Assembly (NCBI GenBank): GCA_942159475.1
Contig: OW804094.1
Coordinates: 13,646,132-13,710,131 of the forward strand
Direction of reading: 5' to 3'
Source: Sthenelais limicola
Lineage: Eukaryota; Annelida; Polychaeta; Phyllodocida; Sigalionidae
Length of the DNA stretch: 64,000 bases
Shown: piece by piece, positions 11,535 through 22,637 of the stretch
Numbering within the stretch: the first letter of the stretch is position 1
Layout of the letters: the number at the start of each line of letters is the position of its first letter
Position numbers and translations under genes: made by a program
Notes under the pieces: generated by a model
Databases searched by the model: none
Told to the model about the DNA's origin: nothing
The model's input: only the letters and a program-made list of their open reading frames with translations

Positions 11535-12659
11535 TGATACAGTTGCGCTTGCGGCGGTATTGGGAGACACCATTTTCGGCGCTTGTTGATATATTTCGCG
11601 GCAATGGCCGTCCATTCGAATCTTCCCGACGGGATCTATCGAGCTATACCTGACTCTAGCGTTGTATATAGACAATATTGTTCCAGTAATCACTAGCTAA
11701 TATCGTTGCTTACTAATATACGGTAGTTCTCACACCTGACACAAAGCTGAATGAGCATTTATTTCGTTGGCAGAGACAGCAGCAATTCCCTTTTCTTCTA
11801 CTATGTACGAAGGACCGTGATAACGGGTACGACTGTTCCAATTTTAGAGAGTAGCCGGTGGCGGCTTTTTTCAAAAGCGGTAGTCGTGGGAGAGTCAAGG
11901 TTTATTCTGTGCTTGGATTTACCAAAAGGATGTTGGGCCTCAATTTATCAAGGATAATACAATGGATTATGTTACCTGTGTGTTAGGACTTGAGGTAAGG
12001 CTTATAACTTTAATATTATAATGGTCTGAAGGAATGCAGTCGACCCTGCCTCTACTCAATCATGGTAGATCTAGTACGTACTAGTACGGCCGTCATGATA
12101 CTAGAATTAGACTAGCGCTAGCCTAACTAGAAGGAATAAGCACTCGCATATCCAGGGTCGATCTGTCTTTACTTACTACTACCTATTTATTTTCTAGTAT
12201 GGAGAAAAGCTGGGTCTGCATTCAATATTCTATTTGTCTGGTTGTATTACAGCTTTATCAGCAAATGGTATATTGAGTGACGGCTCATTTAATGCAACAG
12301 TGGTAGATAGGTCTACACGGCGGGAAAAATAAAAATCCGAAAGTAGTACACATATCCATACGCTAGTGTTGTTCGGCAAGAAAGTAGTTCTGTGTTCGAA
12401 GCGTAATTAAACAATAAAAACCTACTTTATTATTGCTAAATGTACCTGTGGATTGAACCCAACCTATTAACAATGATTCACTCCCTCCAAATTGATATGA
12501 TATTAATCCACTTCATCATGAAAAACGGCGTTATTAATATTTTTATGACGATTATATATACAGTTAGTAAATTATTACAAGTTGAACCGCACTAATTGTA
12601 TATAGTATGACTGACAAGAAACTGCACGAGGGCATGATAAGAATATCAGTCTAATAGGT

Positions 12660-12688
12660 TTACACCAATCAGGCACTGATTGGTGTAA
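12660..12688. repeat. perfect 13-bp hairpin
   Basis: Arms TTACACCAATCAG (12660-12672) and CTGATTGGTGTAA (12676-12688) are exact reverse complements around a 3-nt loop. They are probably the fused ends of a fold-back element. No target duplication was recognised. Confidence 0.7.
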
Positions 12689-15072
12689 CTAACTGTAACT
12701 AACTGGGTCTACCTCTTAATTTGAGAAAAATGAAAGCTATTTCAGGGCATACTAGTGGTTTTGAGTAGTGTCAGAGTCAAATTATTACCAACAAATGCTT
12801 AATCTAAGTGTGGGGTGAAATGAATGCATTCTGTTGTGACTTGTGACTGTCCACTAAAGATCTCGTCAAAGGATAAGTAGGGCCTACATAAAGAAAATCA
12901 TATATGTGTCGGGGAAATAATATTATTACAAATCTTAAATCGACCTTGATTCAAGGCTTCATGAAAGTACTAAAATATGTTCCTGAATTCGCATAGGGCT
13001 GCACATACTTAGGCGCTGCCTACGCGGGAAAAAGCGTTGTCAAGGACGCGTTGCTAAGGTTGCCTCAATTAAAAAACGTTACGTCTTATGTTAGGGCCCA
13101 TATTGCTTCCTCGCCGGCATATTTGTTGACAACAAAATGTGACATGTCTCGTTGAAAGTTAGGAGTACTAATAATACAAATTCGGCAACATATCTTAGTT
13201 ATATCAAATGAAAGCTTGAACAATTTCCTGTCTAGTAATATGTACTGTTTGGTGGTCAGTCCTACAGCAAGGCGTAAAAGCGAGCGTAACTGCGGATACA
13301 AGTGACGCGAAATCTGGAAATATTGAGCCGGTTTCCCTGTGGACATTTGTTAGCACATCAGCATAGTTGTTGACAAAAATGTCTGGATGAAAGGTAGGCC
13401 AGAAAGACTAATAATACGAATTCAGGAACATATCTTATATCAAATGAAAGCTTGGACGATTTCCTGTCTAATGGTATGGTATGTCAGGCGAAAACTCTTG
13501 TACATCGAGCAAAGCGACCGATTACAGGTGCTGCGATATCTGGGAACATGCCTACAAAAGTAGGCCCGGGAAAATCAAGAATCCGAAAGTAGTTAATCCG
13601 ATATATATACAGTTAGTAAATTATATGGGTGATAGGCCATCAGCTGAGGCTCAGAATGTGGCTAGAAAGTCATTTTCATTCCGGATTTTGGGCACTACTT
13701 TTTCTGAGCAGTTTCCTATTGCTAATAGTCTACATTATAATATCCCAAAAGTTCTCCATGATACTCGTGCCAGTTTTTGAGAAATTGAGCAATCAATCTT
13801 TGTAGCTTTTCAGGAATTATGATTATTGACGTTTGAAAAAAAAGTTAAAAAAATAGATAATTAATTAATAAACAAATTATCTACTTGGTTTAGAATCAAG
13901 TGACTGATATAAATTAATAGGAATTAATGGGGCCTAAAACTGTTTTTATTTGTCCTAAGATGTCAGAGTTACGAGATGTAAGAGTTATTTGCAAAATACC
14001 ATTAGTACAGGCATTTTAGCATGGAACCCGGAATAAAATAATGTAAAGCTGATTTTTGGATATATGATGCGGGACACATGGGGCAACATTCCCTGAAAAG
14101 TCCCCACCTAGGGACCGTGTGCTTTTTGAGATTTTGATGTTTTTGCGTCATTTTCCACAAAATAGCATTGGTCTCTATGGGAAAAAGCACCTGGCTCAGG
14201 CCATTATTGCCAATATTAAGAATATTTAGCATTGTTATTTGCAGGGAATATAACATATATAAAATATACTGTACAGGTTGGGCTACCATAGTAAACATGT
14301 ACGTATGGAGATTCCAAAAATATATATTTCAACAAAATATCTTTTTTTTTAAATTTTGTTGCCATGGCAACCATCAGCTTTTGGTGAAAAAAGCATTTTT
14401 TCAGATCAGGTCATAATATTTGGGGACCTAATTGTCTACATTGTGCATGTTATGACACATTTTTGAAATTTGGCATGGTGTTAAATAAGGCCTGAAATTT
14501 TCAAAAAGCACCAGCTACAAGTTGGTAGACACCCCTGGTGGCCAGTAGCTGCAAAATTCAAGATGGCCGCCCCAAACAGTAAATATGGCATATCTTGGCC
14601 TCTATTTGGTAGATCTTCAACTATAATACCATTTTATTGATGTTTTTAAGTATGAGGAATTCATTTCTGAAGGTCATTTTATGTTCCAAGGTCATTTTCA
14701 AGGTCAAAATCCAATATGGCTCCTACTGAGTAACAAGAATGTTATCTCAGCACTTGCCTGTACTACATATAATTAAAGACCTTTGACCATGACCTTTATG
14801 ATGATTGATACTTCAATTTTTCATTCAATTGTTATTCACATTATTAGAAATTCAAACTCAAAAAGCAATATAATATAACTCAAACAATGTATACATAAAT
14901 CTGAATCATGATTGTAAATACATACTGTGACTAAACATTATTGTCAAAAGTAAACTCTTATAATAAATAAAGAATTCTCTTATCTAATCTCTTATCTCAT
15001 GACTGAATAAAAGAATGTTACTACACCAAACCAAAACAATTACTAGAGTCAATAGCAATTGCCAAGAACAAA
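12689..15072. other. no gene recognised; internal and dispersed repeats
   Basis: A segment at about 13128-13250 is repeated imperfectly at 13368-13480. Both carry 'catatctta' followed by 'atatcaaatgaaagcttg' and 'atttcctgtctaa'. Parts also resemble 9190-9370 and 12575-12615. The stretch at 14,340-14,720 is repeat-like ('caagatggccgcc') and resembles 3,060-3,120. No splice-supported coding sequence was found. Confidence 0.4.
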
Positions 15073-15485
15073 TGTGATCCGTCTTAGGAAAATGAGTCAT
15101 AAGTCACAAAATATGGATTTTGAGATACCATCATATTTGAAAAGAGGAGATCAAGCTGATTCCAATGATAGCAAACACTAATAACCTCATAAGTATTTTT
15201 ATATCTTATGTTTGATATTTTTATTTTGAAAAAAAAAGAAAAGTTTGCAATGTTTCATGATGGGTAATTACCAGTAAAGTAACTAAATATACTCCATACA
15301 AAGGCCTCCAAAGCGCAAGAATCTATTTAATAAAATGTCCTGAAATTTGTTACATGGATTTATATAAATATAAGCGCTAAATGCCCTAAAATCAGAATAA
15401 TTCAATAAGGAGATCTTGTGAAAAAAACACTTTGAAAAATATCAATTTTGCGACTTGTGACTTATTTTCCTGGAACACATCCCAA
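15073..15485. repeat. MITE family 2, complete copy
   Basis: The left terminus is TGTGATCCGTCTTAGGAAAA; the right terminus ends in GACTTATTTTCCTGGAACAC. The interior matches the family ('ttgaaaagaggagatcaagctgattccaatgatag'). It is non-coding. Confidence 0.6.
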
Positions 15486-15884
15486 ATAGATACTTTACCT
15501 GCGTATGTAATGTGTTGTTTTAATCGTTGTGAAACGTATTCCATGAAGTGTTGTTTCTTGGGTAAAATCAAACAACAAATCCTTCCAGGGTGGATGGGCC
15601 TTCCAGGGAGGATGGACCTCCTTTTCTACGAGGTAAAATGTATAATGGTTATTTTTATAAATGAACAAATCTATAAGTTAGGTTCACGGAAATGATTTTA
15701 TACTTGTTCACCTTGATAATGATTTGCAAAGATCTTGTAATGTAATGTTAACGTCATAGAGTAATATAACAAAAATTAATAAAAATCCTAAAGAAAGGCA
15801 CATGCCGCCCAAAACCTCGATCCCCTCTTATTGAATAAACCTGCATAAAACAAACCTTCAGTCTCCCTAATGTGTTAGGAGTTG

Positions 15885-16275
15885 ACTTCACATCAATTTG
15901 AATTGATAAAAATAAAAAGACTTTTCTCCGAAATGATACGGAGATCCAAACTTTTGCAAGCTAAGAACTAGGTTTCACAACTAAACTGAAATGAAAGTTA
16001 TGTTTTCATGTCAAAACCTAGTTTTTATGAGAAATATCCACTATGAAATGATTAGATGCAAACTGAAATGAGTGACCTGAGGTTGCCTATTATTTGATTT
16101 AGGAAAACATCTAGTAAAACCAGTAAAATCACTCACCATTACTCATTTTGAGTGTCTATTGCCGTCTGTGGTATTCTGCGTTATGCCATTAAATCAACTA
16201 GGCATTGCAAAGGGATTATCGATCCACAATTATGCATGAGCTTCATAAATAAATAGTATATCAGATACATGTATA
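15885..16275. repeat. dispersed repeat shared with 48715-49825
   Basis: The block from 'gaattgataaaaataaaa' through 'attgccgtctgtggtattctgcg' and 'gggattatcgatccacaatt' recurs in the same order at 48715-49825, where extra sequence lies inside it. This is an interspersed repeat of unknown class. No coding capacity was recognised. Confidence 0.5.
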
Positions 16276-16343
16276 TCAGTCGCGGTACCAGGGGGAGGCC
16301 TGGGAGCACCAGCCCCCCTAGACCCCTTAAAATGGTCCCTGTG

Positions 16344-16937
16344 TAGGTCGGGAGGTTGTGGTATCGAATCCCATGGTCGGCAAGGATTTTGACTATACCA
16401 CAGCCGCCCCCAACCCAGGGGAGAGTGATGGCCTTAGGCTCAATTGGGTAGACTGTCCACCAGGTCGAGGGTCACTTACTCTACAACTGCGACTTTGAGG
16501 GAAGGCTCTGACACCCCACACATAGTCACTTAAGTCACAACCTCCACAGCTGTCAGTGTTTCTGGGCCTGATTAATCAGGATAACCACAGGCCAGGGATG
16601 GGCGACCACCCACTGACCTGTGGCAGTGATAGCGATCATGAAGGCTGGCAACTGGCAAGCATGTCTGAAACCGAAAAATGGACCCACTACAGTCACAGAG
16701 GAAGAGAGGACCGACCCCAAGAAAGTGAAATATGAGGAGATAAGGACAAGATATAAGGAGATACAAGACAAGATGACAAAGATGGAGAGAAGGAGCTAGA
16801 TAACAGGAGAGCAAGAAACATGAGGATGGAAAGAAGACCTGAGGATGGAAAGAAGACCTGGAATATTAGAAATAAAATAAGAGAAAAAAGAGAATAATAA
16901 AGAAAGTGAAAATAAAGGAGTGAAAAAAAAAGAGAAG
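16344..16937 (+). mobile_element. SINE-like retroposon with 15-bp target duplication
   Basis: A 594-bp insertion is bracketed by exact 15-bp direct repeats AAAATGGTCCCTGTG (16329-16343 and 16938-16952), as left by target-primed reverse transcription. The head holds a polymerase III B-box-like motif (GTATCGAATCCC, about 16363-16374). The tail becomes purine-rich and then A-rich (GTGAAAAAAAAAGAGAAG). No A-box was recognised, so a 5'-truncated tRNA-derived SINE is the best guess. A truncated LINE is the alternative. The interior includes short tandem units (GAGGATGGAAAGAAGACCT) at about 16821-16860. Confidence 0.6.
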
Positions 16938-17099
16938 AAAATGGTCCCTGTGCCCCCCCTAACTCAGAGGGGCAGAGGGCCCCTAAAGCCCTGCTAAGGG
17001 CCCCTGCCCGATGTGCATGATTGCATTGTTGACCTGATTCTGACCTGGAACTTTTGACCTGATTCTGACCTGGTGCTTTACTAGTGGAAAACGTAAACA

Positions 17100-18636
17100 G
17101 TTTTGAGGCTCAAACTTGATTTTACAATGCTCTACAGACCCGATTTATAAATGCACCTATGATACTCTCAACATTGCACTATTTACTAGGTTATATAATG
17201 CAATTATGATCCTTTCAACGATGCACTATTTACCAGGTTATATAATGCACTTCTCTTGCACTCAGCGAGGGCACTTTCATTGCTCTGTAACTCAAGGAGT
17301 ATTTAGGCTGGTAAATCTTTTTAAAAGCATATTTCTCAATATAATTCAGAGTTTAAACCAAGGTATGTTACCATCTCTTTGCATGGTAATACATAGATTG
17401 TTTCATCAATTATTCCATCCTGTTAGACAGACACATTCCTGAGTGGTGACCTATAGGTTTTTTCGAGCCCTGCTAGTTTGCATTAAAACTACAGTGTAAT
17501 CTCTACAGGTCTCTAACGGTCTGTATGTATGAGCACGACGGGAATTATTCTATTATTGTTTTTAGACATGCTTTTAAACTTATTATAACTCCTCATAGTA
17601 TGCTCAGGCCTAGCATAAAGCAGATACTTTGTCGATTGCTATGATAAAAAATCTATATGTACTCAGAAAAATTGTATTATTATTGTGTAATATCAATTTA
17701 TTTTGTTTTAAAAAACATTCGTGCTATGACATCTGCATAAAGTTAGTATAATTTAACGCCCCCGTTTTGCCTTAAGCAATCAGGCAACACTGAGAATTTC
17801 AACGCTCGTCTATGTATTTTGTTGTTCCTGAATAAACATATTTATAAATCAAATCAAATCGAATGTGTTTAAGAAAAATGAGTCACAGGTAAAAAAAAAT
17901 GGATATTGAGATATTATTTCAAAAGATGAGATCAACGTGATTCTTATGATAGTAAACAATAGGACATATAATATTACTATTTTACTAGTGCTTAATCATC
18001 AAGAAATATCGCTAACTTCTTTTTTCATGCATTAAAACATATAGAACTATTAGATATCCCCATGTTTATGGTGGGGTGGGTAAAAAGTCCAGAGAAGGGG
18101 ATATCTGTTTTACCTAGTATAAATAAAAGCATTAAGAAAAAGAACGGACTGGGAATTACTAAAGGAGGAACTAAGTCAGTGTGAGAAGTAATATTTGGGC
18201 AATATAGAAGTAGGCTTGCATCGTTTAGTTTGTGTATAGGGGTTTCTTTTACTTGGTGTCAGAGAGTGAGTCTGAGTGTCAGAGAATAGAGTGTCAGATA
18301 TGTGCGACATAAGGTGTGAATGCCATGCAGGTGAGTGTGCAGTGCCAGGTATTATGGCCTGTTGTGGCTTCATTGTGTTGTATGATTTTATGGTAGTTGT
18401 GGGCGTGGATATGGTTTTAACTATTATTTGTGATAGAAGTGTTGAGAATGGTTAGGTTATATAGATGAATATATGAGATTCTCAAATGAATACAATATGC
18501 TCTATGAACCCAATTCATAAATGTCGTCCTAATGCTCCCAACGATGCACTACTGACCAGGTGTAAAAGACTCATTTATGATGCACTCAGTAAAGCACTTT
18601 CATTGCTATTTAGACTGGTGTGTTTGTGCAGGGTTA
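17100..18636. other. no gene recognised; repeat-derived
   Basis: Segments 17140-17290 and 18496-18610 are related to each other (ACGATGCACTA and AGCACTTTCATTGCT motifs). A candidate LINE/SINE 3' tail (CTGAATAAACATATTTATAA, then AATCA repeats) lies at 17828-17865. A left-end fragment of MITE family 2 starts at about 17861. Confidence 0.4.
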
Positions 18637-19036
18637 TGATGGGTTATAGGAATATGCCGTCCAAAATAAGTCGATTTTAAGATATCATTATATTTGAAAA
18701 GATGAGATCAAGCCGATTCCAATGGTAGTAAACAGTCTCATAATCTAACAAATATTTCTAGATTTTAAGTTTGATATTTTCATTTTTGAAAAAAAGTTTC
18801 CAATATTTCTCGGGGCAATAAACAGTAAAGTAACTAAATATACTCCATATGAGGACCTTTAAAACGAAAGGATATATTAGATACATTGTCCTGAAATTTA
18901 ATACATTGATCGATATAACTATAATTGATAAACTCTCCAAAAATCAGAACATTGCAATGAAGTGATCTTCGAAAATAAACATTTTGAATAATACCATTTT
19001 TGCGACTTGTGACTCATTTCCCTGAAACGCATCACA
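18637..19036. repeat. MITE family 2, complete copy
   Basis: About 400 bp. The right terminus reads GACTTGTGACTCATTTCCCT followed by GAAACGCATCACA; the left terminus is more degraded. It lies just outside the LTR element at 19195 and is followed by a second partial copy at 19037-19175. Confidence 0.55.
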
Positions 19037-19194
19037 TTTGTAAAGATGAGATCAAGTGAATTCTAATGATGGTAAAAATGAATGCATCTGCGAAATCTAG
19101 CAATGTTGTTAATAGACTTCTTTGAAAAATTTTAATAACGGTTTTCCGACTTGTTACTCATTTTCCTGTGACACATAACATATATAGGATATGC

Positions 19195-19764
19195 TGTAAA
19201 GAAGACTAAGGGTTTTTAGCCCATAGGTTCAGTAAGATGAAGAAGTGAGACAAGAAGTCCGAGGTTGTAGTTCGTCTGGATTCGGCCTAGGCGGTGGTGA
19301 CTCAGCCAGTACCTAGGTCCGAGTAGTCACTTTATTTTATACTCCAAAATCATGAATAATTCATACAATCAAACCCAGGAAATATTCCACTAGCTCTTCC
19401 CCTTCCCTCTAATTGGTTGAGGGAGAGGGGATCTCCCTTGCCCACACGCCGACCTCTGCTCCCCAGGCAGAGACCATAAATGGAGTGCACGCAAGTTGGA
19501 TCCCTCTCCCCAGCCTTCCCCCTCCCACCCCTTACTCATGGATCCCAAGGCTCGTGCCGGCCCCCCTCCCTCTTAGCCCTTCCCCCCTCTTGATAAACCC
19601 AGAGCAGTGTATAAGTAATTGGGTCGGGCTGGGGGAGGTGGGGTGAGCCCAGAGTGGCTCATCTCCCCCTCCCTCCTGGCCAGGCCATGTGTGGCGTGCA
19701 TGCCCCGACCATGATCAGGGCTAAATAGGTCGGATCTTGGATCTAAAGATTCCAATTCTTTACA
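19195..19764 (-). repeat. 3' LTR of the env-bearing element
   Basis: 570 bp with TG...CA ends (TGTAAAG...CTTTACA). On the minus strand it carries TATAAAATAAA (plus positions 19331-19341), where a TATA box and a polyadenylation signal overlap. No classical purine-only polypurine tract is obvious immediately upstream on the minus strand (plus positions 19765 on); the sequence there is A-rich with a GGGA. Confidence 0.93.
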
Positions 19765-20430
19765 TTCGTCCCATATTTTATTTTTGTTGAAAGCTTTCTT
19801 TCGAACAAAATATTTAGCCACTGATCAACCCAGTCCAACCAAACAAGAAAAATAGAAATAAGGTTACATAATTTACACACACAAAATCATAAAAAAGGGT
19901 AAAGTAAAAGTATTATAAATTATTATATCTGTAGACCTAACGGGTCAAGATGGAAAGTTTCCAAAGGGAGTGGCTCTATCAAAAAGGAGTGTTCATTTAT
20001 ATTAGAGGCCATCACCCTGCACTAAAAAGTCTTTTAGTCGAATATTATGTAAGAGAAGTCTCTGTGTTTTTAAGTGTGCTTCTGAACACTGTTAAATGTC
20101 TTCCTTTGTACTGAGCTAGTACTCACAAAGTTCTCCAATACGGTCGTCACCGTCGTCTCCTCTGCCCGGCCGGTCAGCCGAGGCCCCCGCTGGACCTCGT
20201 CGCTGACCGACAGGACGCCCGTCTCTTTCTCTCTCCTCCTTTGGCCATGGAGAGTGAGAGCGGTTGGGTAGTCAACACTACAATATTTCCATTTTTAACC
20301 TCAAACACTACAGAACACATGTCGACTTTACTGTAGCATCACGTATAAACTCTTATTACTTGGAAAAATACCTCTTCAAAGCAGAATGGTCGGGGACAAG
20401 GTGAGGGCTTCGATTCCATGGTGCTTCCTC

Positions 20431-20712
20431 TCAGGCTCCTCTGTCTCGACCGATTCTGTTTGTGTAAAAACAACTTCTCACAATGAGAGTTGAAATAAAA
20501 ATACCTATTTGGGCTGGATCCTTGTTCACGGATTCCACCATTTCCTCCCGAGAGAGAAAATGGATTTCACCCAGGTATACTACTCTGTGTTCTGTGATCT
20601 CCCTCGCACCCGAGAAGAGGACAGAACAAATATTAATAGTAAATATTAAACAAGAGTAAGTTACAGACAAGTTCAAAAAGTGTTTGTTACCCCAGAGAAA
20701 CCAAATAAACAT
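20431..20712 (-). CDS. small ORF downstream of env, uncertain
   Basis: A 93-codon minus-strand frame starts 11 bp after the env stop, inside the element. The product is mixed: a hydrophobic start, then a polar middle (EITEHRVVYLGEIHFLSREE). Consensus-like splice signals occur within it (CCCAAATAG|GTATTT and ACACAAACAG), so parts may be exons of a spliced accessory transcript rather than one protein. No homologue is recognised. The 960 bp between env and the 3' LTR is otherwise unexplained. Confidence 0.3.
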   Translation of the reverse strand: MFIWFLWGNKHFLNLSVTYSCLIFTINICSVLFSGAREITEHRVVYLGEIHFLSREEMVESVNKDPAQIGIFISTLIVRSCFYTNRIGRDRGA

Positions 20713-20723
20713 TGGTAGACTAA

Positions 20724-22637
20724 TTATTTCATCCTGGTCAGTCCGAAATTGGCAGCGTAATATGGTGAGGCGGGGGAGGGGGCAGGGATATGCTCGAGGG
20801 AACGAGAGCCAGTCCTAGCGCCTGGAGTGGCCTCTCCCTCCTCTCGATCTAGGTCTTGGAGGGCTAGGGCTACAGGGTGGTGGGTTGGGGGTCCTATTGG
20901 GATATTCTCTCGGGGCTTAAGATTCCTCAGACAACACAAAAGGCTGACTTTACCTCTTGGGGCGAGCCCCTTTCGGCGGAGGTAGATTATTCCCAGGGTC
21001 ATGACTCCTAGGAGAGTGGGGATGAGAGTGGCTATACCCCAGATAGAACTTTCAGACCAAGGGGTGGAGGAAATCAGGGGGGAAATGGGTTTAGGAAAAT
21101 CTGTCAGGGCGAGTAAGGGTATTTCAGCTCTTGGCAGGAAAGTCAATTGCTGATCTAAATGGGGGTAAAGGGATAATTTGCCATAAGTCAGATTAAACCC
21201 AGGGAGGGGCATAATCTTGGGGATGGGGAGTGTTATATGGGACTCATGGCGTTGGATGCTACTCACACGCCAATCCTTTCCAACCAGGAGACAACCGCCT
21301 TCTAAAATCACCCTGGCATGCCGATGATACGTTTGTATCACTGGTTTTTGCCCAGGGCACCTCAAGATTGTTTCCAGAGGTTCATAAATAGCCAGAATTA
21401 CAGAAGAAATGGACTCTCCCTCTCTAAACACTTGGTTTGTTAAGTTATTTCTTTTTACAATCTGCGCCTTACAAAGGTCTGGCTTTTTACCTAAAATAAT
21501 ATTTGTTTCGCAGGTCGGGGTTAGATGCTCTATTGCAGCTGAGCAAATCTGGGGTTCAAACCCGATACAATGCTGAGGAAGAAATGACGCGCTGGATATG
21601 CTATCTAGGGCCACCTCCTCTTCTCCTACCAACTTTCTCAGGTGGTCAGCTCCATATGGGACCGGAAAATACTTTAATCTATAGTGTAAAAATTGAGTGC
21701 CTGAAACTGCCGGAATTACTGTCTGGTATATTAGCTCCTGTTCGCCGTCTAATAATAGTCGAACGTTCAGGTGTCTATAATACCAGCGGTTATCTTGTGG
21801 GGTGTAATGTTTCCCTTCTTGTAATTTAGACAATATTTCTGATAAGTAGGCCAGTGGTAAAATCTGGTCTGTTAAGAATCCCCTTTCCAGCTGAATGCGC
21901 TGGCGATAAAATAATTCGTTTTGACGGTGGTAATTTTCCACCGCCCTACTCACTCGCTGCAATAGAATATCCACTTCCCTTTTCATATGAATCCTGTGAA
22001 TATCTTTACTGAAACCATTTAACTGTGTTAGAATGTCTGCCACTTGGCGGGAGATGTTACTTGCTGCAGCTTGGAGCTGCGCGATGTCCAAGCGGTTCTC
22101 TGTCATGTAGAGCCTTGTCTGATTCAACACCGACACCATCTCTTCCTGACAATGGGCCAATGCGCTCTCGCTAGCCTGTGCTTCTTGTACTGCAGACCTT
22201 AATTCGTTCACCTGTCCTACAGTAGCGGTGCCAAACAAGGCACGGCTTAGCGAGCCCACAAAATTGAATAGGCCTCTCTTCCTTCGGGTGTCTTGTTGGA
22301 CTGGTGTGGGAATCTCTGCCTGGAGGAAACCCATGTGCTCCTCCCAGGCACTGACATCTCCGTCTCCCACAACCTCCGCCTGTCTGAGTTCTCCAATTCG
22401 CCTTCTTAGGACGGAGACCCAAGCACTGACAGGAGGGGGCGTGGGGGGGTGTAGAACGATCACTGTTGTCCAAGTCGCGGTCAGGGCTCTGACCTCCCCT
22501 TCCTCATACACCAACACCCCTTCCTCCTCAAACAAATCGCCATTAGCCATCATAGCCAGGGTGATTATGAGGAGGGACTGGAAGGTGCAGGTTGAGAGAA
22601 GTCCGTCACTGGTGGTGCCCCTGGGTCGAACTCCCAT
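20724..22637 (-). CDS. env: envelope-like class I fusion glycoprotein (F type)
   Basis: 637 codons from an ATG that overlaps the end of pol by 73 bp in another frame. In order: a hydrophobic signal segment at about residues 12-31; a furin-type site RRKR at 118-121; directly after it a fusion-peptide-like stretch (GLFNFVGSLSRALFGTAT, 122-139); a long helical region; Cys-containing ectodomain; a transmembrane segment near 530-552; then a cytoplasmic tail of about 85 residues rich in Pro and charge. This layout matches baculovirus F proteins and insect errantivirus Env, which mediate membrane fusion. The frame is uninterrupted. In relatives env is made from a spliced mRNA; splice sites here are not established. 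Confidence 0.88.
   Translation of the reverse strand: MGVRPRGTTSDGLLSTCTFQSLLIITLAMMANGDLFEEEGVLVYEEGEVRALTATWTTVIVLHPPTPPPVSAWVSVLRRRIGELRQAEVVGDGDVSAWEEHMGFLQAEIPTPVQQDTRRKRGLFNFVGSLSRALFGTATVGQVNELRSAVQEAQASESALAHCQEEMVSVLNQTRLYMTENRLDIAQLQAAASNISRQVADILTQLNGFSKDIHRIHMKREVDILLQRVSRAVENYHRQNELFYRQRIQLERGFLTDQILPLAYLSEILSKLQEGKHYTPQDNRWYYRHLNVRLLLDGEQELIYQTVIPAVSGTQFLHYRLKYFPVPYGADHLRKLVGEEEVALDSISSASFLPQHCIGFEPQICSAAIEHLTPTCETNIILGKKPDLCKAQIVKRNNLTNQVFREGESISSVILAIYEPLETILRCPGQKPVIQTYHRHARVILEGGCLLVGKDWRVSSIQRHESHITLPIPKIMPLPGFNLTYGKLSLYPHLDQQLTFLPRAEIPLLALTDFPKPISPLISSTPWSESSIWGIATLIPTLLGVMTLGIIYLRRKGLAPRGKVSLLCCLRNLKPRENIPIGPPTHHPVALALQDLDREEGEATPGARTGSRSLEHIPAPSPASPYYAANFGLTRMK

Noticed and set aside
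13481..13780. 99-codon plus-strand frame
   Set aside because: Its first part overlaps a dispersed repeat. No domain or splice signals; likely chance.
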